Shown: positions 9,217-17,467 of the stretch, piece by piece
Layout of the letters: each line of letters starts with the position of its first letter
Position numbering within the stretch: the first letter of the stretch is position 1
Assembly: GCA_900120395.1 (NCBI GenBank)
Contig: LT635553.1
Span: 1,222,254-1,286,253 of the forward strand
Source: Porphyromonadaceae bacterium FC4
GTDB taxonomy: Bacteria; Bacteroidota; Bacteroidia; Bacteroidales; Porphyromonadaceae
Length of the DNA stretch: 64,000 bases
Reading direction: 5' to 3'
The notes under the pieces: generated by a model
Seen by the model: only the letters and a program-made list of their open reading frames with translations
What the model was told of the DNA's origin: nothing
The model's database searches: none
Made by a program: the position numbers and the translations under genes

Positions 9217-10548
9217 TTAGAGCAACCTACCTGCAATCACCTGAGGATCATCTTCGACCCTGGTGCTGAGAAAGACAGGACGGACTTCTCCCTGAACATG
9301 GCCCACAAAGGGGATACGAACACGGACGTAGTTTTCAGTGAAACCATAAAGATAGTCGTCTGCATCGGAGTGCTCAATGAGTAGTTTGCGAGTGGTCCCC
9401 AACTGTGACTCATAGAAGTCATCAAGCAGTTTATTGCTGAGTGCCAATAGGCGTTGCGAGCGCTCATGTTTCTGTTGTGGTGAAACAACATGATCGATTT
9501 TGAGTGCATCAGTACCGGGGCGCTCGCTATAACTAAAGACATGCAGCTGGCTTATTGGCAGTGTATTGATGAAGTCATAGCTCTCCTGAAAGTACTCCTC
9601 GGTCTCGCCTCTGGTGCCGACAATAACATCCACACCGATAAATGCATCAGGCATCAGCTCTTTGATCATGGCTATTTTGTGCGCAAAGACTTCTCGCTTA
9701 TAGCGCCGGCGCATCAGCTTCAGCACCGCATTGGATCCACTCTGTAGCGGTATATGAAAGTGAGGAGCAAAGCGACGGGAGTGCGCAACAAAGTCGATCA
9801 CTTCATCCGTAATCAGATTGGGCTCGATGCTTGAAATCCTAAAACGATCAATTCCCTCCACCTGATCCAATGCTCGCACCAGATCAATGAAAGACTCGCC
9901 TGTACTGCGTCCAAAGTCCCCAACGTTGACTCCGGTAAGGACAATTTCTCTTCCACCTTCTTCGGCAACTTGTTTTGCTTGAGCGACCAAGTCCTCAATA
10001 CGACCGTTTCGGCTGCGCCCTCGAGCCATCGGTATGGTACAGTAGCTGCAGTGGTAGTCACATCCGTCTTGGACTTTCAGGAAGTGTCGCGTACGCCCTT
10101 CACTAGATACCGATGGAGCAAATGTACGAACATCCCCGATAGGACTGTGAAGGATATGCCCCACACCATCCATAGTCCCCTCGTGTCCCATCTGCCGGAC
10201 ATATTTCACCAGGTCGCCCTTTTGCCCCGCACCTAGGACAAGATCCACTCCCTCGATACCGGCGACCTCCTCCGGCTCCAGCTGCGCATAGCACCCGGTG
10301 ACAACAATCTTAGCCTTAGGGTGCTGCCGATGAATACGGCGGATGAGCTGCCGACACTTTTTATCTGCCACATCCGTTACACTGCAAGTATTGACCAGAC
10401 AGAGGTCGGCTTGCTCTCCCTCTGCAGCGGTGATCATTCCCTCCTCATGCAGGGCTTGTACAAGGTAGCTGGTCTCGGCAAAGTTTAGCTTGCAACCAAG
10501 CGTAAAAAAAGCAACTCGTTTGTTTTCAAAAAACTGAGTATCTATCAT
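9217..10548 (-). CDS. mtaB: tRNA t6A37 methylthiotransferase MtaB
   Basis: MtaB is a radical-SAM enzyme that converts t6A37 of tRNA to ms2t6A. The 443 residues show the three family parts: an N-terminal methylthiotransferase domain with cysteines in the LGCKLNFAET and NTCSVTD segments and in GCYAQL; the radical-SAM cluster motif CX3CX2C in CDYHCSYC near residue 160 followed by IPMARGRSR; and a C-terminal TRAM region. The NTCSVTDVADKKCRQ segment favours MtaB over MiaB or RimO. The start overlaps the end of the dNTPase gene by 4 nt (ATGA type), implying translational coupling. Confidence 0.93.
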   Translation of the reverse strand: MIDTQFFENKRVAFFTLGCKLNFAETSYLVQALHEEGMITAAEGEQADLCLVNTCSVTDVADKKCRQLIRRIHRQHPKAKIVVTGCYAQLEPEEVAGIEGVDLVLGAGQKGDLVKYVRQMGHEGTMDGVGHILHSPIGDVRTFAPSVSSEGRTRHFLKVQDGCDYHCSYCTIPMARGRSRNGRIEDLVAQAKQVAEEGGREIVLTGVNVGDFGRSTGESFIDLVRALDQVEGIDRFRISSIEPNLITDEVIDFVAHSRRFAPHFHIPLQSGSNAVLKLMRRRYKREVFAHKIAMIKELMPDAFIGVDVIVGTRGETEEYFQESYDFINTLPISQLHVFSYSERPGTDALKIDHVVSPQQKHERSQRLLALSNKLLDDFYESQLGTTRKLLIEHSDADDYLYGFTENYVRVRIPFVGHVQGEVRPVFLSTRVEDDPQVIAGRLL

Positions 10549-11885
10549 ATTGCAGGTAGGCTCATTCCGGTAAACTTACGGTACAGGTCAAGGGCATAGA
10601 CATCTGTCATACCGCTGATATAGTCCAGAGCTGACTGGATCTTTTCGTAAAGCTTAGGACGGTACATATCATACTGCTCCGGGATACGTGCGAACCAAAG
10701 CTTGGAGTACGCTTTCTCCGGATTGATCTGAGCGTTGATCAGCGTGTCCAGGATGAACCCAAAGATCCTAAACCCCGCAAATTCGATATCCAGCACCTCT
10801 TTTGCAAAATAAATCTTGTCAAAAGCCACCTCTCTAGCCTGTCGGTACGCCTCTCTTATCGGAGCATCCATGGATTGTATCAGGCTCTTCTCATGCGTCC
10901 CGGCTAAGATCTCGTCCTCGTATCTCTTGAATGTATCAACAACTGCATGTACAAGTGCGCCGATGGCACACGATCGGTAGTATGCCACACGCTCGTTGAT
11001 ATCTGTGACTCTCTTTTCGATCTGAAGGGCATGCTCTCTTTCCGATGGGCTCAAGAACGCTAGCAGTAGCTCTTTGACTTCTGAGAGTGTCAGTATTTTG
11101 AGCTTAAATGCATCCTCCAGATCCATGATTTGGTAGCATATATCATCCGCAGCTTCCACCAAAAAAACAAGGGGATGGCGGGCAAAGCGGAGGGGTTCAC
11201 CGGGAGCAGAAAGTTGCATAATCTCCAGATGATCCGCAATCTTCTTATAGGAGTTCTCTTCGGTGGCAAAGAACCCAAACTTCTGCTTACCGCCACTGAA
11301 AACCGAAGTGTACGGATACTTCGTGATCGAGGCAAGTGTGCTGTAGGTGAGTGCAAAGCCCCCCTCTCGCCGTCCTTGGAAAGCATGCGTCAGGAGACGA
11401 AGGGTATTGGCATTCCCCTCAAATGCGGAGAAGTCCTCCCACCTGCCACCCTCATCTCGGACCTGCTGCTCCCATCTTGCCCCTTTGCCTTCAGTAAAGT
11501 ACGCAGTGATCGCCCGCTCACCGGCATGCCCAAAAGGAGGATTCCCCATATCGTGTGCGATGCAGGCTGCTGAGACGATCGCCCCAATATCTGCGTAATC
11601 AAACCATAGATCAGGCTCACGCTCCTTTATATACCTTCCTATCTCTGTACCCAAAGACCTACCAATACAGCTCACTTCCAAGCTGTGAGTAAGTCTATTG
11701 TGCACAAATATCCGTCCGGGCAGAGGAAAGACTTGCGTCTTATTCTGCAAGCGTCGGAATGGTGCAGAGAAGATCAAGCGATCGTAGTCTCGCTGAAAGT
11801 CTGTCCGATTAGTCTGCTTTTGCTCATAGTGCTCCAGCCCAAAGCGTCGATCACTGATGAGTGCATTCCAGGTCATTTTAGTCAT
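10545..11885 (-). CDS. dgt: Deoxyguanosinetriphosphate triphosphohydrolase-like protein (dNTPase)
   Basis: A 446-residue HD-domain phosphohydrolase that splits dNTPs into deoxynucleoside and triphosphate. Metal-binding motifs are visible: NRLTHSLEV (first His) and CIAHDMGNPPFGHAGE (HD and downstream His), with a later EAADDICYQIMDLEDA segment typical of the family. The N-terminal FQRDYDRLIFSAPFRRLQNKTQV is the conserved dGTPase opening. It overlaps the sirtuin gene by 8 nt at its start and mtaB by 4 nt at its end. The gene symbol follows family membership; the substrate range is not known from sequence. Confidence 0.93.
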   Translation of the reverse strand: MTKMTWNALISDRRFGLEHYEQKQTNRTDFQRDYDRLIFSAPFRRLQNKTQVFPLPGRIFVHNRLTHSLEVSCIGRSLGTEIGRYIKEREPDLWFDYADIGAIVSAACIAHDMGNPPFGHAGERAITAYFTEGKGARWEQQVRDEGGRWEDFSAFEGNANTLRLLTHAFQGRREGGFALTYSTLASITKYPYTSVFSGGKQKFGFFATEENSYKKIADHLEIMQLSAPGEPLRFARHPLVFLVEAADDICYQIMDLEDAFKLKILTLSEVKELLLAFLSPSEREHALQIEKRVTDINERVAYYRSCAIGALVHAVVDTFKRYEDEILAGTHEKSLIQSMDAPIREAYRQAREVAFDKIYFAKEVLDIEFAGFRIFGFILDTLINAQINPEKAYSKLWFARIPEQYDMYRPKLYEKIQSALDYISGMTDVYALDLYRKFTGMSLPAI

Positions 11886-12576
11886 TACGGAGCATCTCTG
11901 TAAGCTTATTCATACCTTCCGACGCTGTCGCCATTATCTGTTCGAAGCCCACAGCCGCAGCTACCGGTTTGGGGTCTATTACGTAGCGAGGTATTCCCGG
12001 CTTGGTATACATCATCAGGCCCGCTGCCGGATAGACGTTGAGGCTGCTCCCTATGACGACGAAGATATCTGCCTCCATCGTTGCCCGCGCCGCAGCGTCC
12101 ATCATGGGTACCGCTTCACCGAAGTACACTATAAATGGCCGCAACAGGTTGCCATGCTCATCGGTTGCATCCGGGCTCATCTCCAACTCGCCATTGGGCA
12201 GATCAAGTGGCACATCCGGTCGATCCATCGTGCAGCACTTCATCAGATTGCCGTGCAGATGGATCACATGACTGCTTCCGGCTTGCTCGTGAAAGTCATC
12301 AATGTTTTGTGTGATGACAGTGACGTCATAGTCCCTCTCAAGCTCTGCCAAGCGTATGTGTCCTAGGTTGGGCTTACGGTCGACACATTGCTTACGAAGC
12401 ATATTTGCAAAGCGAACCACCTGCTCTCTATTTCTGATGAGCGCTTCATGGGTAGCTACCTCTTCTATTCTGTAGTTTTCCCATAGTCCATCCGAGTCTC
12501 TAAATGTACTCAGACCACTCTCCGCACTAATCCCTGCTCCGGTCAGCGCTACAAGTTTCTTTTTCATGGTTACCAT
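11878..12576 (-). CDS. Sir2-family NAD-dependent protein deacylase lacking zinc cysteines
   Basis: A 232-residue sirtuin that would remove acyl groups from lysines using NAD. The NAD-binding GAGISAESGLSTFRDSDGLW is at the N-terminus, TQNIDDFHEQAG and the catalytic His in HLHGNL follow, and the C-terminus has VVIGSSLNVYPAAGL. In ordinary sirtuins the segment after HG holds two CxxC pairs for structural zinc. Here it reads KCCTMDRPDV ... SPDATDEHGNLLRP, with no CxxC at all, so it belongs to the zinc-less type known in some bacteria. It overlaps both neighbours (7 nt with the GH92 gene, 8 nt with the dNTPase gene). Confidence 0.93.
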   Translation of the reverse strand: MVTMKKKLVALTGAGISAESGLSTFRDSDGLWENYRIEEVATHEALIRNREQVVRFANMLRKQCVDRKPNLGHIRLAELERDYDVTVITQNIDDFHEQAGSSHVIHLHGNLMKCCTMDRPDVPLDLPNGELEMSPDATDEHGNLLRPFIVYFGEAVPMMDAAARATMEADIFVVIGSSLNVYPAAGLMMYTKPGIPRYVIDPKPVAAAVGFEQIMATASEGMNKLTEMLRND

Positions 12577-14816
12577 CTATTCGGTTTGTCGCCCATGTGT
12601 ATATCCAGTCGACCTCCTGATGCGATTTCTTCATAGTCCAGCCAGCGCTTGCTGTGCTCTGCACCGTTGAGTTCAACCTTCTGAATGTAGATATTACCCT
12701 CGCTGTTGTTGTGGACTCTGATCTCAAAGACTCCATCTCTTACCTTCAGATCAGCAGCGTCTATGATCGGTGATCCAAAGTAGTAGCGGCCACCCGCAGG
12801 CTCCGACTGGTAAAAGCCCATTGCCGATAGGATATACCAGGCACTCATCTGTCCCACATCCTCATTACCACTCAGCCCGTCCGGCTGATCATGATAGAGA
12901 TCGTTCATCACTTGTCGGAGGAGTGGTGCAGCCTTCTCCTGGTGTCCCAGCATACTGTAGAGGTATAGGATATGATGGCTCGGCTCATTGCCGTGGGCAA
13001 ACTGTCCGATCATACCCGATATATCCGGAGAAGTGTTCTCTCCCTCTATTTCGCTGGGCACGGTAAACAGGCTATCCAGTTTTTCCAAAAAGAGTTCCTC
13101 GTCACCGAAGAGCTGTACCAGCCCCTCAACATCATGAGGCACCAAGAAGGTGTACTGCCAAGCATTGCCCTCACAGTAGTCATCATCACGGTGACTGGAG
13201 TGGAAGGGGCTGAAGGGCTCGTTCCACTTGCCCGCCACACTCTTTCCGCGCATGAATCCTGTCTCCGGGTCAAAGAGATGTCGGTAGCTCTTACTGCGCT
13301 CAAGGAAGTAATTGTAGTCCTCGGTATGTCCCAGCTTTTGTGCCACCTGTGCCACCGCCCAGTCGGCGAGAGCGTACTCCAGGTCATAGGCTACGCTTTC
13401 CACCATTTTATCATAGGGGATATACCCATATTCTTTCCTATAGTTCTGTCCCCGCTCATCCAGCATCGCACTATTCTTCATTGCGGCATACGCCCTCTCC
13501 TCATCCTCGACAAAACCTTTGAGAACAGCGTCAGCAAGTACGGGGATACCCGGGTTGCCCACCATGGTATTGGTCTCATTGCCATAGAAGTGCCAGACCG
13601 GAAGCTTACCCTGCTCGTCATATATGTTGAGGAAAGTACCTACCATATCCTCCATGTGATCCGTGTGGATCAAGGTCATAAGGGGATGTGCAGCACGGTA
13701 CGTATCCCATAGAGAGAATGTCGTACGCGTCGTGAAGCCCGGATCACCATGCACCTCCAGGTCTGCTCCCATATAAGCCCCATCCACATCCGCAAATACG
13801 GAGGGAGCGATCATGGTGTGGTAGAGTGCGGTATAAAAGACACGCATCGTCTCGTTGCTGCCGGCGGTCATCCGGATCTTGCCGAGCTCCTCAGCCCAGC
13901 TATTCGTCGCTTGCTCCTTTGTTTTTTCGAAATCCCAGCCCGGGAGCTCAGACTCCATATTCTTCCAGGCTCCCTCTATGCCGGTAGGTGAGAGAGCGAC
14001 CTTCACCATCAGTGGCTTTTCTCCCAGGGCTACGTCAGCTCGAGCATAGACATTGGCACCCTGTCCCTCATCTTTCGACATTTCACCATCCGACGTTACC
14101 TCAAAATCACTTATCGGCTCAGAAAACTCGGCCACAAAGTAGACCTTTTGGTCCTTAGCCCAGCCTGTACTCCTACGGTATCCTTCTATCCTGTGGTCAT
14201 CCACACGCCGGATCTGCACGTCGGTAGGTTTGTCCCAGTTACCTCCGTTGACCAGGTCAAATACCACTGCCGGTCTGTCGGCATCCTTAGGGAAAGTATA
14301 CCGATGAAGCCCTACCCTTGTCGTAGCCGTCAGCTCTACATCGACATCATAGCGCAGAAGATGGGTGCCGTAAAAACCCGGGCGCACCACCTCCCGGCTA
14401 CGGTCGGAGTAGCTCCAGTGACCGCTGTTTGGATCGTCTTCGGTACCGCGTCCGAGGGTTACTTCACCGGTCACCGGCATCACAGTGACATCCAGCAAGT
14501 CTCCGATACCCGTACCACTCATATGCGTGTGCGAAAAGCCGATGATGGTACTATCAGACACATGGTAGCCGCTCACCCAGTCCCAGCCCTCCGGAATGCC
14601 GGTGGGGCCTAGTTGTACCATACCCCAGGGGACACTGGCGCCGACAAAGACGTGCCCGTGTCCGCCGGTGCCTATCCAAGGGTCAACATACGTCAGGACA
14701 TCCTCGGGGAAGTCGACTGCCTCCTCACCTACTTGCTTGGAGCAAGCAATCGTGAACGGGAGGATGAAAAGTGCGATAAGCGTGCTAAAGATCTGTTTTC
14801 TCATGTCGATTGTCAT
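12570..14816 (-). CDS. GH92 alpha-mannosidase, lipoprotein
   Basis: GH92 enzymes are calcium-dependent exo-alpha-mannosidases, mostly alpha-1,2, that trim host N-glycans or fungal mannan. The 748-residue protein has a lipobox (FTIAC, Cys25), then the family's N-terminal beta-sandwich start (VDPWIGTGGHGHVFVGASVP, GLPxG-like LGPTGIPEGW, SHTHMSGTG). An (alpha/alpha)6 region follows with YCEGNAWQYTFLVPHD and GNEDVGQMSAWYILSAMGFY, which carry the acid and base carboxylates. I took the ATG at 14816 (MTIDMRKQIF); 14804 is also possible. An earlier in-frame ATG at 14873 would spoil the signal peptide. It is the first gene of the six-gene minus-strand operon and probably acts at the cell surface or in the periplasm. 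Confidence 0.95.
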   Translation of the reverse strand: MTIDMRKQIFSTLIALFILPFTIACSKQVGEEAVDFPEDVLTYVDPWIGTGGHGHVFVGASVPWGMVQLGPTGIPEGWDWVSGYHVSDSTIIGFSHTHMSGTGIGDLLDVTVMPVTGEVTLGRGTEDDPNSGHWSYSDRSREVVRPGFYGTHLLRYDVDVELTATTRVGLHRYTFPKDADRPAVVFDLVNGGNWDKPTDVQIRRVDDHRIEGYRRSTGWAKDQKVYFVAEFSEPISDFEVTSDGEMSKDEGQGANVYARADVALGEKPLMVKVALSPTGIEGAWKNMESELPGWDFEKTKEQATNSWAEELGKIRMTAGSNETMRVFYTALYHTMIAPSVFADVDGAYMGADLEVHGDPGFTTRTTFSLWDTYRAAHPLMTLIHTDHMEDMVGTFLNIYDEQGKLPVWHFYGNETNTMVGNPGIPVLADAVLKGFVEDEERAYAAMKNSAMLDERGQNYRKEYGYIPYDKMVESVAYDLEYALADWAVAQVAQKLGHTEDYNYFLERSKSYRHLFDPETGFMRGKSVAGKWNEPFSPFHSSHRDDDYCEGNAWQYTFLVPHDVEGLVQLFGDEELFLEKLDSLFTVPSEIEGENTSPDISGMIGQFAHGNEPSHHILYLYSMLGHQEKAAPLLRQVMNDLYHDQPDGLSGNEDVGQMSAWYILSAMGFYQSEPAGGRYYFGSPIIDAADLKVRDGVFEIRVHNNSEGNIYIQKVELNGAEHSKRWLDYEEIASGGRLDIHMGDKPNRW

Positions 14817-14848
14817 GTATCTGGCAAAATTTAGTGTCAATATATGCT

Positions 14849-14856
14849 CAAAGATA
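14849..14856 (-). promoter_or_regulatory. Candidate -7 element for the GH92 operon
   Basis: On the minus strand this reads TATCTTTG, a match to TAnnTTTG, 33 nt before the ATG at 14816. The -33 region 20 nt upstream reads TTTT rather than TTTG, a partial match. Confidence 0.5.
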
Positions 14857-14910
14857 ATGCTTTCTGAGCCCACTTAAAAAGATCCCCACGTTTTTCGCTC
14901 AATACCTCTT

Positions 14911-15369
14911 TTAGTTTATCACCAGAGGGATATTGTATTTCTTGATCGCGTCTACAAAGGACAGAGAGTCCATTGGTCCCATTAACCCATTGGTTATGAC
15001 AGGATAGGCTACGCCATTTATATACAAAACAATAGAGTCCTGCTTGCTGTGATGGATCGGAGTTTCCTTGTCAATAATCCAGTAATGAGGTGGGTTCAAA
15101 CTCTTTTTATTCTGCGAGTTGCGTGTCACGGCATATCCTTCGGTGCGTGCGATAATCCATTTTGTGTTGTACGCGTACTTTTTTACACCAAATGGAAGTA
15201 CGAAATACTCCGCATTACCCTCTCTATACAGCAAACTTTGATCCGAGGTGATCACAAACCCATCTCCAAGCTCTTCGGATACGCCCCAGTTTAGAGGGTG
15301 TGTTACTATAAGCCAAAAGATAATACCCGCTCCTACAATAAGCAATAGATTCAACAAACGCTTCTTCAT
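14911..15369 (-). CDS. Small membrane-anchored hypothetical protein
   Basis: A 152-residue protein with one N-terminal membrane segment (LLNLLLIVGAGIIFWLIV, about residues 6-23) and a C-terminal domain of about 125 residues with alternating hydrophobic strands (GDGFVITSDQSLLYR, KWIIARTEGYAVTR, YWIIDKETPIHH). The strand pattern faintly recalls the DUF3997 group, but I cannot confirm that. The domain lies outside the cytoplasmic face if the N-terminus acts as an anchor. The gene is about 95 nt upstream of the GH92 start on the same strand. Its own upstream region has TATATTTG on the minus strand at 15407-15414, a possible -7 element. Confidence 0.65.
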   Translation of the reverse strand: MKKRLLNLLLIVGAGIIFWLIVTHPLNWGVSEELGDGFVITSDQSLLYREGNAEYFVLPFGVKKYAYNTKWIIARTEGYAVTRNSQNKKSLNPPHYWIIDKETPIHHSKQDSIVLYINGVAYPVITNGLMGPMDSLSFVDAIKKYNIPLVIN

Positions 15370-15499
15370 AATTCAAGCAGCTCACTCCATCCCATGAGTG
15401 GGTACACAAATATAGTCCTAATTACTCAATCTCACGGCTCATGCATCATAAAGAAATGGATGTTGACTCAATAGCAATTTTGCGTCTTCAGGATCGGGC

Positions 15500-15592
15500 A
15501 AAAAATTTGACGGATAGTAGCGAAAGGTTTCCAGTAGGAAAGAAAACGATTTGACGGATAGTAGCGATCTGTTTCCAGTAGGAAACTTTTGG
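15500..15592 (+). repeat. Modular 22-nt brick repeat, copy 3
   Basis: The clearest four-brick copy, in exact 22-nt register: A at 15506-15527, B at 15528-15549, A at 15550-15571, B core at 15572-15586. Both A bricks start TTTGACGGATAGTAGCGA. The right junction ACTTTTGGCGATCA matches the outer edge of copies 2 and 8 in reverse. It lies between divergent genes (membrane protein and PASTA protein). A reading frame across it on the other strand yields FLSYWKPFATIRQ-like peptides, which are repeat translations and not a gene. Confidence 0.92.
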
Positions 15593-15608
15593 CGATCAAG
15601 TAATCGGC

Positions 15609-15639
15609 TTTTTCAATCGCCTCTTTATTGGTAATTTTG
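15609..15639 (+). promoter_or_regulatory. Promoter of the PASTA-rluD-ddl operon
   Basis: TTTT at 15609-15612, then 19 nt, then TAATTTTG at 15632-15639 fits the Bacteroidetes promoter (TTTG, 19-21 nt, TAnnTTTG). The predicted transcript would begin about 15643, only some 11 nt before the first ATG. The same layout occurs before tgt. Confidence 0.6.
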
Positions 15640-15653
15640 AGCGTTGATTGAGC

Positions 15654-16394
15654 ATGTCTTCTGCTCAGGATCACCTAAGAAAACGACAAGTAATGCCCTC
15701 TAAAGATAATCATACCGACAAGCACCCAAACCCCAAGACTCGAGTGAAGAATCCTGCCATTGTCCTACTGCTCAACCTTCTGCTGATGCTGATCGTCGGC
15801 ATGTTGCTGATATGGTTGTCTATGGCTTTCCTCAAAGGATATACCCGGCACAATGACTCTGTAACGGTCCCCAAACTCAGCGGACTAACTCAGCAGGATG
15901 CCTTGAGTCTGCTTAGGGAGAGTGATCTAAATATGGAGGTGGTCGACTCCGTCTACAATGAGACTATGGATCCGGGGGTGATCCTCGAGAGCACCCCCAA
16001 GTCCGGATCTTCTGTCAAGCGCAACCGCACCATTTTTGTAACGGTAAACACTACGCTGGTAAAGCAAGCACGGATCCCGGACGTATACGAGGTCTCTCGG
16101 CGTCAGGCAGAAGCAGCACTAAGGAGAGAGGGGTTCGTAAACATCCGCGAAGAGTATATACCCGGAGTGTACAGCGACCTGGCAATGAGCGTAAAAGACG
16201 GCAACACCGGGGCAGTCTTGCAGCCCGGAAGTACCCTGGCCTATAACCAACCAATCATCCTAGAGGTCACCTCCAGCCAACTCATGGATAGCGTCGCTCT
16301 AGCACAGCAATACGCACTAGACTCTGTCATCCTCGACTCTGCGGCGGAGAGTGGAAGCACAAACAGCCCTGAAGCCAATAATGACTGGTTTTGA
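15654..16394 (+). CDS. PASTA-domain membrane protein
   Basis: A 246-residue protein with a cytoplasmic, basic N-terminus, one membrane helix (AIVLLLNLLLMLIVGMLLIW, about residues 35-55) and two extracytoplasmic PASTA repeats. The first runs about 68-133 (TVPKLSGLTQQDALSLL...ESTPKSGSSV), the second about 137-205 (RIPDVYEVSRRQAEAALRREG...VLQPGSTL). PASTA modules bind muropeptides or beta-lactam-like ligands; here there is no kinase or transpeptidase attached. It precedes rluD and ddl, an arrangement conserved in Bacteroidales, which ties it loosely to cell-wall synthesis. The ATG at 15654 is preferred; 15693 is an alternative. Its end overlaps rluD by 14 nt. Confidence 0.88.
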   Translation: MSSAQDHLRKRQVMPSKDNHTDKHPNPKTRVKNPAIVLLLNLLLMLIVGMLLIWLSMAFLKGYTRHNDSVTVPKLSGLTQQDALSLLRESDLNMEVVDSVYNETMDPGVILESTPKSGSSVKRNRTIFVTVNTTLVKQARIPDVYEVSRRQAEAALRREGFVNIREEYIPGVYSDLAMSVKDGNTGAVLQPGSTLAYNQPIILEVTSSQLMDSVALAQQYALDSVILDSAAESGSTNSPEANNDWF

Positions 16395-17463
16395 CCCTAA
16401 AGAGGAGATCGACCTCACGTTTCTTTTGGATGAAGAAGACGAGGACGAAAAGGAGGTAACAGACCTCTTTGAGCACTTTTCGGTTGTTGCAGACAGAGGT
16501 CAGTCTCCCCTGAGGATTGATCGGTTTTTGGTTGACCGACTTTCGGGCATATCGCGCAACCGCATACAGCAAGCGGCAGAGGCAGGATCTATATTTGTAA
16601 ACGACACCCCTGTAAAAGCCAACTATAAAGTAAAGCCACTTGACCGTATCTCCCTCAGGTTAGAACGCCCTCCCTACGACAATACGATTATCCCGGAGGA
16701 GATTCCCCTGGACATCGTCTACGAGGATGAAGCACTGATGGTGGTCAACAAGCCTGCAGGATTGGTCGTGCACCCCGGTCATGGCAACTATACGGGTACC
16801 CTCCTGAATGCCCTAGCCTACTACCTCAGGGATGATAAAGCGTACGACCCCAACGACCCGCGGCTGGGGCTGGTTCACCGTATTGACAAAGACACCAGCG
16901 GCTTGTTGGTTATTGCGAAGACTCCCGAAGTAAAATCGCATCTCGGCAAACAGTTTTTTTATAAAACTACAAAGCGTAGCTATCGAGCCATTGTCTGGGG
17001 ACGCATGGAAGAGGAATCGGGGACAGTCCGTACCAACCTGGCTCGTGATCCACACGACAGGCTCATATTTGCCCCGTTTCCCTACGAAGGCGATATCGGG
17101 AAGACAGCCGTCACCCACTGGCGAGTGATCGAAGAGCTGGGCTACCTCAGCATGATCGAGTGTCGACTTGAGACGGGACGAACGCACCAGATTCGTGCAC
17201 ACATGAAGTCGATAGGACATCCCATCTTCAACGACGAACGATACGGAGGAAGTCAAATTTTGAGAGGGAATAGATTTGGAAGCTACAAACAGTTTGTAGC
17301 CAATAGCTTTATCCAATGTCCCAGACAGGCACTGCATGCACAGACGCTGGGCTTTGTACATCCGATGACCGGGGAGGAGATGACCTTCTCATGCGACCTA
17401 CCGGAGGATATGCAGGGACTGCTGGAGAAATGGCGTGTGTATACCAGTAGCACAAACAAATAA
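16381..17463 (+). CDS. rluD: RluA-family 23S rRNA pseudouridine synthase (RluD type)
   Basis: The enzyme isomerises uridine to pseudouridine in structured RNA, typically helix 69 of 23S rRNA for RluD. The 360 residues contain an N-terminal acidic extension, an S4 RNA-binding domain (DRFLVDRLSGISRNRIQQAAEAG, about residues 45-100) and the catalytic domain with HRIDKDTSGLLVIAK, where Asp is the nucleophile, plus RTHQIRAHMKSIGHPI. Start: the ATG at 16381 lies inside the end of the PASTA gene (14-nt overlap), consistent with coupling; a GTG ten codons upstream is possible. ddl begins 4 nt after its stop. Substrate assignment to RluD rather than RluC or RluA is by context and length. Confidence 0.92.
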   Translation: MTGFDPKEEIDLTFLLDEEDEDEKEVTDLFEHFSVVADRGQSPLRIDRFLVDRLSGISRNRIQQAAEAGSIFVNDTPVKANYKVKPLDRISLRLERPPYDNTIIPEEIPLDIVYEDEALMVVNKPAGLVVHPGHGNYTGTLLNALAYYLRDDKAYDPNDPRLGLVHRIDKDTSGLLVIAKTPEVKSHLGKQFFYKTTKRSYRAIVWGRMEEESGTVRTNLARDPHDRLIFAPFPYEGDIGKTAVTHWRVIEELGYLSMIECRLETGRTHQIRAHMKSIGHPIFNDERYGGSQILRGNRFGSYKQFVANSFIQCPRQALHAQTLGFVHPMTGEEMTFSCDLPEDMQGLLEKWRVYTSSTNK

Positions 17464-17467
17464 CCGT

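Noticed and set aside
15468-15674. Minus-strand open frame encoding FLSYWKPFATIRQ-type text
   Set aside because: It is a translation of brick copy 3; similar text arises from copy 7 (52100-52285). There is no start context or conserved domain, and the frame shifts with each 22-nt brick.
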